Shown: positions 45,295 through 56,999 of the stretch, piece after piece
Layout: every line of letters starts with the position of its first letter
How positions within the stretch are numbered: the stretch's first letter is position 1
Origin: Terfezia claveryi
Lineage: Eukaryota > Ascomycota > Pezizomycetes > Pezizales > Pezizaceae
Direction of reading: 5' to 3'
DNA length: 64,000 bases
Assembly: GCA_015179025.1 (NCBI GenBank)
Contig: WHUX01000248.1
Span: 1 to 64,000 of the forward strand
Program-made: the position numbers and the translations under genes
Notes under the pieces: generated by a model
The model's input: only the letters and a program-made list of their open reading frames with translations
Databases searched by the model: none
Told to the model about the DNA's origin: nothing

Positions 45295-47292
45295 CTGTAC
45301 TAAAAAGGGGGATGTTATTGCTCAGGTGGTGATTCTGCTTCTCTATGAATACCAAAAGTACTGTCTAGGTGGCTGAACTTTATCGGCCTTATGAATAAAG
45401 TTAGGTTATACCACATACTTCCGAGAATACCATAGCAATCCTGGATCGCAATAACTCCGTAGTTTGGTGAGACCCGAAGTTGGTTAAATAAAATAGTAGT
45501 GTAATGTTGATACACGAAGTTGGTTAAATAAAATAGCAGTATAATATTGATATACGAAATTGGTCAAATATAATATCACTCTAATACTCGCTCTAATACT
45601 CACTCTAATACTCGCTTCAACACTCACTCTAATACTTGCTCTAATACTCGCTACAATACTTCACTCTAATACTCACTCTAATAATCACTCTAATACTCGC
45701 TCTAATACTTACTCTAATACTTACTATAATATACCTTAGAAATTTTATAAGATATTGGATAAAGAGCAAAGGAAAAAAGCATGAGTAAGCGAAGTATAGA
45801 TACTGGAAAACAATAGTAGCCAAGCCCGATTGCCAAGGCCGACAATATAGACTTTCCGAAGACTATGAGATAATGGATAATAAGAGAGGTGGCATGACAG
45901 TGCTCAGCCCGCTCAGCCCACTATCGTGTGTGGGTGCTATACTACTCAATGCCTGACCTGGTAATAGTTATATTGGGAAATCATAGTCATAGTACTGCGA
46001 TATGTGTGGAGTTCAGCTTTATGATATATATCGCAGGAAGTTATGCCTTCACGGCCTATATATATATATCTAAGAAACTCATGCATTCAAGGCTTATATA
46101 TATATACTTATATATGGAATTCATGCTTTTGAGGCTTATATATATATATGCATAGAATTCATGCTTTCACGGTCTCTAGATATGCATGAAATTCATGTAT
46201 TCGAGGCTTATATATATATATATACATAGATTTTATGCTTTCACGATCTCTAGATATGCATGGAATTCATACTTTCGCGGCCTCTATGCATTTAAGCCTC
46301 GAATGCATGAGTTTCTTGGATATATATAAATAAGCTGTGAAGGTATAACTTCCTACGATACATATCACAAAGTGTGAATCATAGTACTACGACTACTATT
46401 TCCCAATATGACTATTACCAGGTTAGGTATTGAGTTGTACTGCACCTGCGCGTGACAGTGGGCTGAGCGGCTGAGCACTGTCATGCCACCTCTCTTATTA
46501 TCTATTATCTTATAGTCTTCAGAAAGTCTATATTGTCGGCCTTGGCAATCGGGCTTGGCAACTATAGTTTTCCTATATATATACCTTCCCTCCTCGCACC
46601 TTTTCCCTTTGCTCTTTATCTAATGTCTTATATGATTTCCAAAGCATATTAGAGCAACTATTAGAGTGAGTATTAGAGCGAATATTAGAGTGATTATTAG
46701 AGCGAGTATTAGAGCGAGTGTTATAGCAAGTATTAGAGCAAGTATTAGAGCGAGTATTAGTAGCGAGTATTAGTACGCTGTGTATACTATTATAATTAGT
46801 GAATAAAATGAATATTTCCGCTGTACATATTCTCGATCTGAAGTCTGCTCCGAAATCTGCTCCGGAATCTGCTCCAAAATCTGCTCCAAAATCTGCTCCA
46901 AATCTGCTCCGAAATCTGCTCTAGTGCCAAGATTCCAGAGCTGTTAGCGTGTGCATAGCCTGTTCTAGCATTGTTATAAGCTGCATTTTAGCCATACTAT
47001 ATCGCAATGGTATTCTTGACAATATAATAGCGACTATTTTTAGTCTCCACAATACTTACTAAAGTAATGGTATTCTAGACAACAAAGTGGCGAACATTTT
47101 AGTCTCTATAATACTTACTAAAGCAATAGTATTCCAGACAATGTGTACTATATGCTACCTGACGCCACTAAAATAAAGTTGTCTTATGTATATGGAAATA
47201 AATAGAAGTTGCCGACTAACATTAAAGTATCCACAATAACATAGGAACGCGACAGTGCTGCTTATGCGATAATATCCCCCTTTTTGGTACAG
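45295..47292. mobile_element. Foldback TIR element N1
   Basis: The ends CTGTACTAAAAAGGGGGATG and, reversed, CTGTACCAAAAAGGGGGATA are inverted, with TA on both sides (45293-45294, 47293-47294). The interior is largely one inverted repeat: an array of CTCTAATACTCG units (45573-45730) and a module (45745-46150) recur reversed at 46325-46770, around a centre of TATATA runs and CATGCATTCG/GGCTTATA motifs. A second array of TCTGCTCCGAAA units lies at 46845-46925. No transposase is present. N2 is a sister copy. Confidence 0.85.
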
Positions 47293-47481
47293 TAGCTAAT
47301 GAATTGCCAAAGATATAACTATACTGTCCCTTCATTGATATTTAAAGCCACTCTAGTCTACAACCCAATATTTCCTCTTCTTCCTCCTAAAATATACAGT
47401 GTAACTGCCAATTGCTGATATTTTAGACATGCCTTTCTTTCTCTTTCTCCGCTCTATCTTCTACTTAGCCAATTTGATATA

Positions 47482-48156
47482 TATAATGAATGGTACTAGA
47501 CAGTATTCATTCGGTACTATTTATACAATCTATATCTATAGATATAGACGTTTGTATATTTTGGTTCTGCTGAGGTATGACCTTAAAAAGGTAGGGAGAT
47601 TACTATATGAGACATTTCTAGAGGAAACAGTAATTAACTAGTATAATCTATCTTATATAATTTGTACTATCTAAGCTATATGATCTTGATTTGATCTGTA
47701 TATAGGCTTACTTACTATTGTATGCTTACTTACTTCTTTTTTTTTATAGATTCCAAAGGGAATCCAGCAGCCTATTTATACTTCTCTGAGATCTGATGAC
47801 TAAGAAAATAAATATAATAAAGGGTAGTATACTAAAAGGTAGTGCATTATATTAAAGAGGTCATGTGGCTATAGTAATAAGTCACACAGCCTAAACAATA
47901 GTCATGTGGCTATAGTAATGAGTTATACAGCCTAAATAAGAGTTACGTAGCTATAATGAGGGTGTGTTTATATAGCAAGTTTCATGGAATTTCCCATGGC
48001 AAATTCTGTATGCTATAGATACTTATAAAGCAGTAGGAAATGGTAGAAGGCTAGTCCTTTGACCGAGAGGCTTAGTTACATATCATAGTAGTAATATAGA
48101 AAATACAAAAGTATATAATCAATTATATAAGCAATGAAACAATGTTCTCCATTACA
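47482..48156 (-). repeat. Solo LTR of the C family, reversed
   Basis: 675 bp from TATAATGAATGG to CTCCATTACA in plus orientation, which is the reverse of the C LTR. The perfect 5-bp duplication atata flanks it (47477-47481, 48157-48161). The TATA-hairpin region is recognisable near 47750-47790. Confidence 0.94.
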
Positions 48157-48161
48157 ATATA

Positions 48162-48624
48162 ATTACATCCACCAGCTACTAAAATGAGCTTCAATACATC
48201 TGGAAAAGCCCTAAGAAGGATTATTCTGGATAATTATGAATTAAAGACTCCAAAACTGGAGCATCATGACATCCAGCATGTTCACAGGGGGCCAGATACC
48301 GAGGGATAGCCACCAGCATAATGATATCGCATAAGTCAACAATCTAATCCCATACCCAATCATCATAAAGATCAATTTGAAGTATCGCTTCGAAATTCTC
48401 GATGAGCCTCCAGACATCTTCCAGTACCTGTGATTTGTACCCGACTCGAGGCATGCTTGTGCGCAAATGTGTGTGTGTGTGTATGCGTATCTGTGCGTTT
48501 GTGCGTAAGGTATCTTGGGTACTCAGTTGAAAAATCTGCGTTTTGGCCGAAAAGAGTTAGACTTGCATATTGTGGCGTCCACGCTATATATCGTAAAAGT
48601 GCGTGAATTTAATTTTGAGTACCC
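48162..48624. other. Non-coding stretch with a GT microsatellite
   Basis: About 460 bp between the solo LTR and the inverted arm. It contains a (TG)n run with variants (48465-48510). I see no supported gene. Confidence 0.5.
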
Positions 48625-48776
48625 TTAGTACTCATCAAGCATTTAAATTCAAATACCCTTCTAGACTACTCATGATCTCTCCATTTCTATAAATTCAATA
48701 TTTCTTCTTCTAGACTACTCACAATCTTCCCCATTTCCATAGCCAGCGCCAATAACCCGCTACACCCCAACTACTT

Positions 48777-49076
48777 TTACGCCATTTTCCCAATTTCTCC
48801 TTCAATAAACGTTACGGTCGTACCCGTGCATTCCAAAAGATCCTCCAAAGCCTGAATCACAGCTGCACTGCTTTCATCATGTTTTAAAAGATCTTTGAGC
48901 TCTCTCAGCTCCTGCTCTCCCCGTTGCTGGATATCAGTTAGTTTCTCCATCAATGTCAGAGCTTCATCTTTTCTTTCCCTGATGAGGACCTCCATTTCAA
49001 GTTCTTTGATAATGAAGGCTGCGACCTCTAGCTCGCGTGTCAGTGCAGTTAAACGGGGTATAGTACCGGACGACAT
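48777..49076 (-). CDS. Small coiled-coil protein, left-arm copy
   Basis: An ATG-started ORF of 99 codons (ATG 49076, TAA-side end 48777). After a short N-terminus (MSSGTIPRLTAL) almost all of it is predicted by eye to be helical and heptad-like: KELEMEVLIRERKDEALTLM, EKLTDIQQRGEQELRELKDLLKH, and a C-terminal VIQALEDLLECTGTTVTF. The frame is open for 14 more codons upstream (LDPPQAPPQAQT) but without an ATG. No family is recognised. It is conserved in the opposite arm, which favours it being a real gene or an element-borne ORF over chance. Confidence 0.5.
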   Translation of the reverse strand: MSSGTIPRLTALTRELEVAAFIIKELEMEVLIRERKDEALTLMEKLTDIQQRGEQELRELKDLLKHDESSAAVIQALEDLLECTGTTVTFIEGEIGKMA

Positions 49077-49689
49077 AGTTTGTGCTTGCGGTGGTGCTTG
49101 CGGTGGATCTAGTTTCAATAGATGTAGTGTTTAGGAGGCTGGAAGCAGGATGAGGACATAACTAGAAGAGTGATGCGTCAGGCAACTTATATATTTTCCG
49201 ATGTTCAGGGTCATACAACCTACACAGGAGTCATGGGTCAAACACCTCTGGAACTGTTAAAGACTTCATGACCACATACTCTGGACAAAATACTATTAAG
49301 AAATAATAAGAAAAAGAAAGATTCCAGGCCAAAAAAATTTCTAATAAACTAGCTAATACGCCGACCATCGAAATGGCACAGCTTCGACTTCAGAGTGATC
49401 CGAAGGGCCATTCCACCGTTTACCTGGTGGCAGCGCAAAAGTACTGAGGGAAATATGCCCACTCATAGCCAAACCTAACTACCCGTAGGGCGGGGGAACG
49501 GGTTTCACCACCAGACTTGGATTGAGAAACAGAAGGGCAGGATTGATACGTATACTGATAGGGCATGATGGTATTGACTCATGCACATGTACACCTTGTA
49601 TGACCTAGCAACTTCACGTACCTAAGCGCCTAGAACGGCCCCCGCACTGTTTGCTATACCGGATATTCCGTGATCGGAAACCCCGTCGG

Positions 49690-50720
49690 TCACGTTATAT
49701 TATGTATGTATTATAATGATAATCTCGACAAAGTAACTCTCAGAAGCTTAAGGCTTTCCAGGTCACGCTAGTGCACGCGCCATGCCATGCTATGTATCTG
49801 TGCCACATGCCATCTCATAGGTACAGGTGAAGAAGCGTAGAGCTAATAGGTGGTAGATGAGACTGCCATAGCAGTAGAGCAAGGTCTCCATAATCTTGAG
49901 CGCCGCTTGGCTACTTTGCAACTTTGGAAACCCCAACGGCAACCAATCACATCTTATTTTCGAGGTAGCGGAGGTAGTGCAGGTAGCGGAGGCTGATGTG
50001 TAGCTAGAATTGAACATTATATTACCATATTCACGTGATGCCAAGCAAAACCTCAATAAATGCATAACTTGAAGTCCACTAATAGCATAGAGAACCCCCG
50101 GTCCCGATGTTATGCTATTATTCAAGTTTGCCTGTAGCAGATGACTTATGTATGTGGCTTGTTGATGCTCGAGCAGCGAGTGCTTGCAGAATCATCCTCC
50201 TCCAATGCAATAATTACAGGACACCTCGAGTCACCTATGAGAGAAAAGGTGTGGTCATAAAAATTGTTTAAAAATGTTTGTATAGAATGCTTACGTGATA
50301 TTTGAATTGGAAACGCGTATACCTGGCCACGTGCAGCTCTTAACCATCTTTAGATGTTTGTTGTGGACAACAACGCCAAGAAGCTCTGAAGGACATCGAT
50401 CCTTGCAGGTGCATTTTTACATCGAGACTATACATAGACAGCTACTGTCAAACCTCTCTGGGTAATGTATATAATTTGGTACTCACTATAGATAGATGTA
50501 CCTTTGGAGTGTATCTTTGGTCGCCATAATAGCAAGTTGTCAACTAGTAGAGTAAACCAATTACCAATTAACATAACATCAATTATCAATTTGTAAGACA
50601 GCAACCCACTGTCAAGAAGGAGGGTCATATTCACTCTTGATTTGATTTTCTCTAAGAACTTGAATTCAAGTAACCTTGCTATACCGGACTGCATAAAATC
50701 TGCTGCAATCTGCCCGGTAT
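49690..50720. other. Spacer between the inverted arms
   Basis: About 1 kb without a supported gene. The segment AGATGTTTGTTGTGGACAAC (50352-50371) recurs in similar form near 57492, pointing to a dispersed repeat. A GGTAGCGGAGGTAGTGCAGG direct repeat lies near 49966. Confidence 0.5.
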
Positions 50721-51311
50721 ACCTAGCTAATATCCGGTATAGCAAACAGTGCGGTGGCCGTTCTAGGCGCTTAGGTACGTGAATTTGCTCGGTCATACGA
50801 GGTGCACATGTGCATGAGTCAGTACCATCATGCCCTATTAGTACACGTATCAATCCTGCCCTTCTGTTTCTCAATCCAAGTCTGGTGGTGAACCCCATTC
50901 CCCGCCTACAGGTAGTTAGGTTTGGCTATTAGTGGGCATATTTCCCTCAGTACTTTTGCGCTGCCACCAGCTAAATGGTGGAATGGCCCTTCTGATGACT
51001 CTGAAGTCGAAGCTGTGCCATTTCGATGGTCAGTGTATTAGCTAGTTTGTTGGAAACTTTTTGGGTCTTGAATCTTACTTTTTATTATTATTTCTTGATA
51101 GTATTTTGTCCAGAGTATGTGGTCATGCTTTAACAGGTCCAGATGTTTGACCCATGACTCCTGTGTAGGTTGTATGACCCTCAACATCTGAAAATATATA
51201 GGTTGCCTGAAGCATCACCATTCTAGTTATGTCCTCATCCTGCTTCCAGCCTCCTAAACACTACATCTATTGAAACTAGATCCACCGCAAGCACCACCGC
51301 AAGTACAAATT

Positions 51312-51848
51312 ATGTCGTCCGATAATAAGGATCCCATTATGCCCCGTTCAACTGAACTGGCACTCGAACTACATCTACTGAAACTAGATCCACCGCAAGT
51401 ACCACCGCCAGTACAAATTATGTCGTCCGATAATAAGGATCCCATTATGCCCCGTTCAACTGAACTGGCACTCGAACTACATCTACTGAAACTAGATCCA
51501 CCGCAAGTACCACCGCCAGTACAAATTATGTCGTCCGATAATAAGGATCCCATTATGACCCGTTTAACTGCACTGGCACTCGAGATACAGAACGCCGCAT
51601 CCATTATCAAAGAACTTGAAAAAGAAGTCCTCATCAAGGAAAGAACAGATGAAGCTATGATACTAATGGAGAAACTAACTGATATCCAGCAGCGGGGAGA
51701 GCAGGAGCTGAGAGAGCTCACAGAATATCTTTTAAAACATGATGAAAATAGTGCAGATGTGATTTAGGCTTTGGAGGCTCTTTTTGAATCTACAGGTATG
51801 ACTGTAACATTTATTGAAGGAGAAATTGGGAAAATGGAGAAAAAGTAG
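51312..51848 (+). pseudogene. Coiled-coil protein, right-arm copy with triplicated N-terminal unit
   Basis: The frame starts at ATG 51312 and ends at TAG 51846-51848, with one internal TAG at 51765-51767 where the left-arm copy has CAG (Gln in VIQALED). A 36-residue unit (LKLDPPQVPPPVQIMSSDNK then DPIMPRSTELALELHL) occurs three times in tandem as 108-bp direct repeats; the left arm has one. The coiled-coil part (ASIIKELEKEVLIKERTDEA ... QQRGEQELRELTEYLLKHDE) is well conserved between arms, with conservative replacements. Confidence 0.55.
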
Positions 51849-51985
51849 TTGGGGTGTAGCGGATTATTGGCGCTGGCTATGGAAATGGGGAAGATTGTGA
51901 GTAGTCTAGAAGAATATTTGAATTTATAGAAATGGGGAGATTATGAGTAGTCTAAAAGGGTATTTGAAATTATTCCTTGATGAGT

Positions 51986-52305
51986 ACTAACTCTATGAGT
52001 ACTGCTATTTTCGTTATAGTAATTACGTTTGCCTGTGATAATCCCTGTAACCCCTTCCCAGCCCATCCGGTACGATATCCGGTATAGCAAGTAGATGCCT
52101 CACCTAAATTGCTAGAACTGGGCAAACTTTGGCTTGAGCCGTCCGGTATCCCAAGGGATCCGCTATAGCGAGGTCCGGTATAGCAAGGTTTGAGTGTAGT
52201 ATTGTTGATTTTCTTGCTGTCTTAGTGATCGGTGTACTGTATGTATGCTACTCACAGTCGCAAGAAATAATAAGCGCCCCTGTCAAACTAATGGCTGTTG
52301 CTATA
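51986..52305. other. Region with Tc1/mariner-like terminus GGTATAGCAAGGTTTGAGTG
   Basis: It contains several CCGGTATAGC motifs and an element end GGTATAGCAAGGTTTGAGTG at 52177-52196 followed by TA. The end faces the identical, inverted end of P at 52306. A degenerate partner (TAACCTTGCTATACCGGACT, 50671-50690) may be its left end, which would make the right inverted arm part of such an element. No gene is seen. Confidence 0.45.
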
Positions 52306-53010
52306 CACTCAAACCTTGCTATACCGGACTGCATATCCGCTTTAAATCTGTCCGGTATAGCTAATATCCGTTATAGCAAATACAGGCAAACCTGGCTATA
52401 ACGAATGCCAAGATTCCGACCCCTTTCCTTCGTTATAGCCAGGTTTCGTTATAAGAAGATGTCACGTGCCTAGGGGTAAGGAGATTTGCGAGAAAAAAGA
52501 TAGGATGTAGTCAATTTGTGTTCTTTCTGCTTCTGCTCGATAATATTGGTCAATTCGGGTTCTTTTTACTTCTGCTCGATAATATTGCTCAATTTGCGCT
52601 CGACAATTGGCTGCAACCACACTTTGACCTATCACTTTGTTAGTTTTTTATTAGAAGCTCTGCCTTTCTTTCTTGTCACTCTCATATTGTATTACATCTC
52701 GTATGTTCACTCTATTTTCCCTCTAGTTCCCTATTTTTGTCTATATATGTAGTTCCCTATTCCTGTATTCCTGTCTAGTGTAGTGTCGTCAAGTAAGCCC
52801 CATTTATTTTGTTAGCGCACTACTAGTTTCACTATAGCCAATAAAGTTTTGCTATGTTTCAATTTCACTGTACTTTAGTGGCGTGCAGGAATGGTCTGAC
52901 AAATCCCTTCGGTACAGCCAGCCATATTCCGTACGTCGAGTTTCACTATAGCCAGGTTTGCAATGCGCCAAGGGGAACCCCTGTTAGGCACGAGTAGCAA
53001 GGTTTGAGTG
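52306..53010. mobile_element. MITE-like element P
   Basis: 705 bp bounded by inverted CACTCAAACCTTGCTA (left) and TAGCAAGGTTTGAGTG (right end 53010), with TA on both sides (52304-52305, 53011-53012). Inside are further related inverted motifs (AAACCTGGCTATAACGAA, TTCGTTATAGCCAGGTTT), suggesting nested relatives. It has no transposase. A small ORF at 52516-52752 is not convincing. Confidence 0.7.
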
Positions 53011-53176
53011 TAGTGTATACGGGTACTCAAGGAACTAATACCAATTGTACCTAGGTAGACCGAGATTCTGTTTGCCAGCAAGGTAGAATTAGTATTAGTT
53101 CCATGTGTACCTACTGTATCGTAGAGCTCGAGTTATTCAGTAGCGCTATCACAACGACATATGCGCAGTCTCGCAA

Positions 53177-53248
53177 CAGACGTTTTAGTCAGCTACTTAA
53201 AACCTTCGCCAAGCTTCGGATTGGTAGGTGTCGTCTGAAAAACGTCTG
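53177..53248. repeat. 72-bp element with inverted CAGACGTTTT ends, copy 1
   Basis: It starts CAGACGTTTT and ends AAAACGTCTG. A reversed relative of 68 bp is at 57698-57765, sharing the internal AAGCTTCGGATTGG/CCAATCCAAAGCTT and the outside CTCAGGTTTGTTTC. It is probably a small palindromic mobile unit or part of a larger repeat. Confidence 0.5.
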
Positions 53249-53495
53249 GAAACAAACCTGAGCGACAACGTATGTGCATCAAATTTGCTACGAGAACTAA
53301 ATCGGCCGAACACGCCACATGTCGTAATAAATATGCAATGCGGCCGCAATAGTATTTTGCGGTGACTTTGCCAAGGCCCAAGGCACGCTAACGTGAGACG
53401 GCACTAACGTCTATTGGGATGCATGAATTCCATTTATATATACTTGTCTCGTGCCCATTAGTCTGGCTAGCACTAGCCTCTCGTAGAGATATATA

Positions 53496-55539
53496 CTGTA
53501 CCAAAAAGGGGGATGTTATCGCTCGGGTGGTGATTCCGCTTCTCTATGAATACCAAGAGCACTGTCCGGGTGGCTGAACTTTATCGGCCTTACGAATAAA
53601 GTTAGGTCATACCACATACTTCCGAGAATACCACAGCAATCCTGGATAGCAATAACTCCGTAGTTTGGTGAGACCCGAAGTTGGTTAAATAAAATAGTGG
53701 TGTAATGTTGATACACGAAGTTGGTTAAATAAAATAGCAGTGTAATGTTGATACACGAAGTTGGTCAAATATAATATCACTCTAATACTCGCTCTAATAC
53801 TCGCTCTAATACTCGCTCTAATACTCGCTACAACACTCGCTCTAATACTCGCTCTAATACTCGCTACAACACTCGCTCTAATACTCGCTCTAATACTCGC
53901 TACAACACTTCGCTCTAATACTCGCTCTAATAATCACTCTAATACTCGCTCTAATACACACTCTAATACTTGCTGTAATATGCCTTAGAAATTTTATAAG
54001 ACATTGGATAAAGAGCAAAGGAAAAAAGCATGAGTAAGCGAAGTATAGATACCGGAAAACAATAGTGGCCAAGCCCGATTGCCAAGGCCGACAATATAGA
54101 CTTTCCGAAGACTATGAGATAATGGATAATAAGAGAGGTGGCATGACAGTGCTCAGCCCCGCTCAGCCCACTGTCGCGCGCGGGTGCTATACTACTCAAT
54201 GCCTGACCTGGTAATAGTCATATTGGGAAATCGTAGTCGTAGTACTGCGATATGTGTGGAGTTCAGCTTTGTGATATGTATCGCAGGAAGTTATGCCTTC
54301 ACGGCCTATATATATATATCCAAGAAACTCATGCATTCGAGGCTTATATATATATATGCATGGATTTCATGCTTTCACGATCTCTAGATATGCATGGAAT
54401 TCATACTTTCGCGGCCTCTATGCATTTAAGCCTCGAATGCATGAGTTTCTTGGATATATATAAATAGGCTGTGAAGGCATAACTTCCTACGATACATATC
54501 ACAAAGCGTGAACTCCATACCTACATATCATAGTACTACGACTACGATTTCCCAATATGACTATTACCAGGTTAGGCATTGAGTAGTACTGCACCCGCGC
54601 GCGATAGTGGGCTGAGCGGGGCTGAGCACTGTCATGCCACCCCATCTTATTATCCATTATCTCATTGTCTCCGGAAAGTCTATATTGTCGGCCTTGGCAA
54701 TCGGGCTTGGCAACTATAGTTTTCCTGTATATATACCTTCCCCCCTCGCACCTTTTCCCTTTGCTCTTTATCCAATGTCTTGTATGATTTCCAAAGCATA
54801 TTAGGGCAAGTATTAGAGTGAGTATTAGAGCGAGTATTGTAGCGAGTATTAGAGTGAGTATTAGAGCGAGTATTGTAGCGAGTATTAGAGCGAGTATTAG
54901 AGCGAGTGTTGTAACGAGATTAGAGCGAGTATTAGAGCGAGTGTTGTAGCGAGTATTAGAGCGAGTGTTGTAGCGAGTATTAGTACGCTGTGTATACTAT
55001 TATAATTAGTGAATAAAATGAATATTTCCGCTGTACATATTCTCGATCTGAAGTCTGCTCCGAAATCTGCTCCGAAATCTGCTCCGGAATCTGCTCCGAA
55101 ATCTGCTCCAAAATCTGCTCCGAAATGTGCTCCGAAATCTGCTCCGAAATCTGCTCTGAAATCTGCTCTAGTGCCAAGATTCCAGAGCTGTTAGCGTGTG
55201 CATAGCCTGTTCTAGCGTGGTTATAAGCTGCATTTTAGCACTACTATATCGCAACGGTATTCTTGACAATATAATAGCGACCATTTTTAGTCTCCACAAT
55301 ACTTACTAAAGCAACGGTATTCTGGACAACACGGTGGCGAACATTTTAGTCTCCACAATACTTACTAAAGCAACAGTATTCCAGACAATGCGTACTATGT
55401 GCTTCGCGACGCCACTAAAATAAAGTTGTCTTATGTATACGGAAATAAATAGGAGTTGCCGACTAACATTAAAGTATCCACAATAACATAGGAACGCGAC
55501 AGCGCTGCTCGTGCGATAACATCCCCCTTTTTGGTACAG
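53496..55539. mobile_element. Foldback TIR element N2
   Basis: A sister copy of N1, 2044 bp, with ends CTGTACCAAAAAGGGGGATG in inverted orientation and TA on each side (53494-53495, 55540-55541). Arrays of CTCTAATACTCG (53777-53970, reversed 54805-54985) and TCTGCTCCGAAA (55050-55168) are better preserved than in N1. The module 53990-54290 returns reversed at 54435-54770. The host flanks themselves form an inverted pair (AGTCTGGCTAGCACTAGCCTCTCGTA against ACGAGAGG...CCAGACT). Confidence 0.86.
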
Positions 55540-55599
55540 TATATTACGAGAGGATTGTACCAACCAGACTATATATATATTAGTCTAGTTGGCACAAGA

Positions 55600-56965
55600 C
55601 CCCGCCAAACTGGGTATATAGAGGCCGCAAATGCATGAGGCCACAAATGCATGAATATAGAGGCCGCAAATGCATGAATAGAGGCCGCAAACGCATGAGG
55701 CCGCAAATGCATGAATGTACCTAGAGGCCGCAAATATATGAACTTCATAGATATATAGAGGCTGCAAATGCCTGAATTCTATGGAGGCCGCAAATGCATG
55801 CTGCAAATACATGAATTCCATGGAGGCCACAAATACATGAGGCCGTAAATGCATGAATATAGAGCATGAATAGAGGCCGCAAATGCATGAGACCGCAAAT
55901 GCACAAATATATGAACTTCATAGATATATAGAGCCCGCAAATGCATGAATTCCATGGAGGCCACAAATGCATGAGGCTGCAAATGCATGAATATAGAGGC
56001 CGCAAATGCCTGAATTCCATGGAGGCCGCAAATGCATGAGGCCACAAATGCATGAATTCCTGATGTTTGGTGTTGATAGTAGTTCTACTATGTTTCTAAG
56101 GAATTGGTGCTTGAGCAGTAGTCTATCGGAATCAAGTAGTAGTCTGTTGAAATCAAGCGCCCTTATTGTAAGGCTAGTTAAGATTTCAATGAAGTCAAGC
56201 GGTCTTGCAGGCAGAGCCCAATAGAAGCACCAATTCCTTAGCAATATAGTAGAATTACTATCAATATACATTAGGAATTCATGCATTTGTGGCCTCTATA
56301 TCATGTATTTGCTGCCTCATGCATTTGCGGCCTCTATATATCTATAGCGTTCTTTATAGCGGTAGTTTCTGAACTTGATTCCCCAAAGGTTTAAAATATT
56401 CGCTGAATTGGGCAATTTACGAAGTGGTATTGATAGTGAACTGCCTAGGTGAAGTGCGCTTGCGGTGGTTGGGTTGCCACTTGCGGTGGTTGTTGCGGTG
56501 GTTGCGGTGGTTGTTGCGGTGGTTGCGGTGGTTGTTGCGGTGGTTGCGGAGGTTGTTGCGGTGGTTGCGGTGGTTGTTGCGGTGGTTGCGGTAGTTGTAT
56601 TGCTACTTGCGGTGGTTGTTGCGGTGGTTGCGGTGGTTATTGCGGTAGTTGTTGCGGTGGTTGCGGTAATTGTTGCGGTGGTTCGGTGGTTGTGTTGCCA
56701 CTTGTGGTGGTTGTTGCGGTAGTTGTGTTGCCACTTGCGGTGGTTGTGGGCCTCTATATTCATGCATTTGCCGCCTCTATTCATGCTTTTACGGCCTCTA
56801 TATTCATGTATTTAATTGCGGCCTCTATATTTATGTATTTGTGGCCTCTATATTTATGTATTTCATTGAGGCCTCTATATTCATGCATTTGTGGCTTCTA
56901 TATTCATGCAATTGCGGCCTCTATATATCTATGGAATTCATGCATTTGCGACCTCTATATATCTA
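55600..56965. repeat. Palindromic array of GAGGCCGCAAATGCATGAAT units
   Basis: The left half (55620-56060) has many copies of GAGGCCGCAAATGCATGAAT(ATA). The right half (56275-56965) has the reverse (TATTCATGCATTTGCGGCCT). Between them, 56060-56275 forms its own hairpin: GATAGTAGTTCTACTATGTT...AAGGAATTGGTGCTT pairs with a reversed copy. The many small ORFs here read through repeats and are not supported as genes. Confidence 0.85.
56457..56750. repeat. TTGCGGTGG minisatellite
   Basis: About 290 bp of TTGCGGTGGTTGTTGCGGTGG-like 9-, 12- and 21-bp units inside the right half of the palindromic array. Its Cys/Gly-rich (CGGCCGGCGG) and Thr-rich readings on the two strands are repeat artefacts. Confidence 0.9.
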
Positions 56966-56999
56966 TGCTAGCGTCAGTTATTATGTAACACAACGATCA

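Larger units (their letters stand above)
48625..51985. repeat. Inverted pair of about 1-kb arms, each coding a coiled-coil ORF
   Basis: The left arm 48625-49685 and right arm 50725-51985 are reverse complements. Shared landmarks are GAGTACT near the outer ends, the coiled-coil ORF, GCTTCGACTTCAGAG, CAGTACTTTTGCGCTGCCACC, a CATCATGCCCTAT segment and TTTGCTATACCGGATAT at the inner ends. The right arm is longer by two 108-bp units. The spacer (49690-50720) is unrelated. The arrangement suggests a foldback element or an inverted duplication. No flanking target duplication could be assigned. Confidence 0.82.

Noticed and set aside
45573..46770. Possible CRISPR-like array (regular short repeats)
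   Set aside because: Units are contiguous 12-bp tandem repeats without unique spacers, arranged as an inverted pair, in a eukaryotic transposon.
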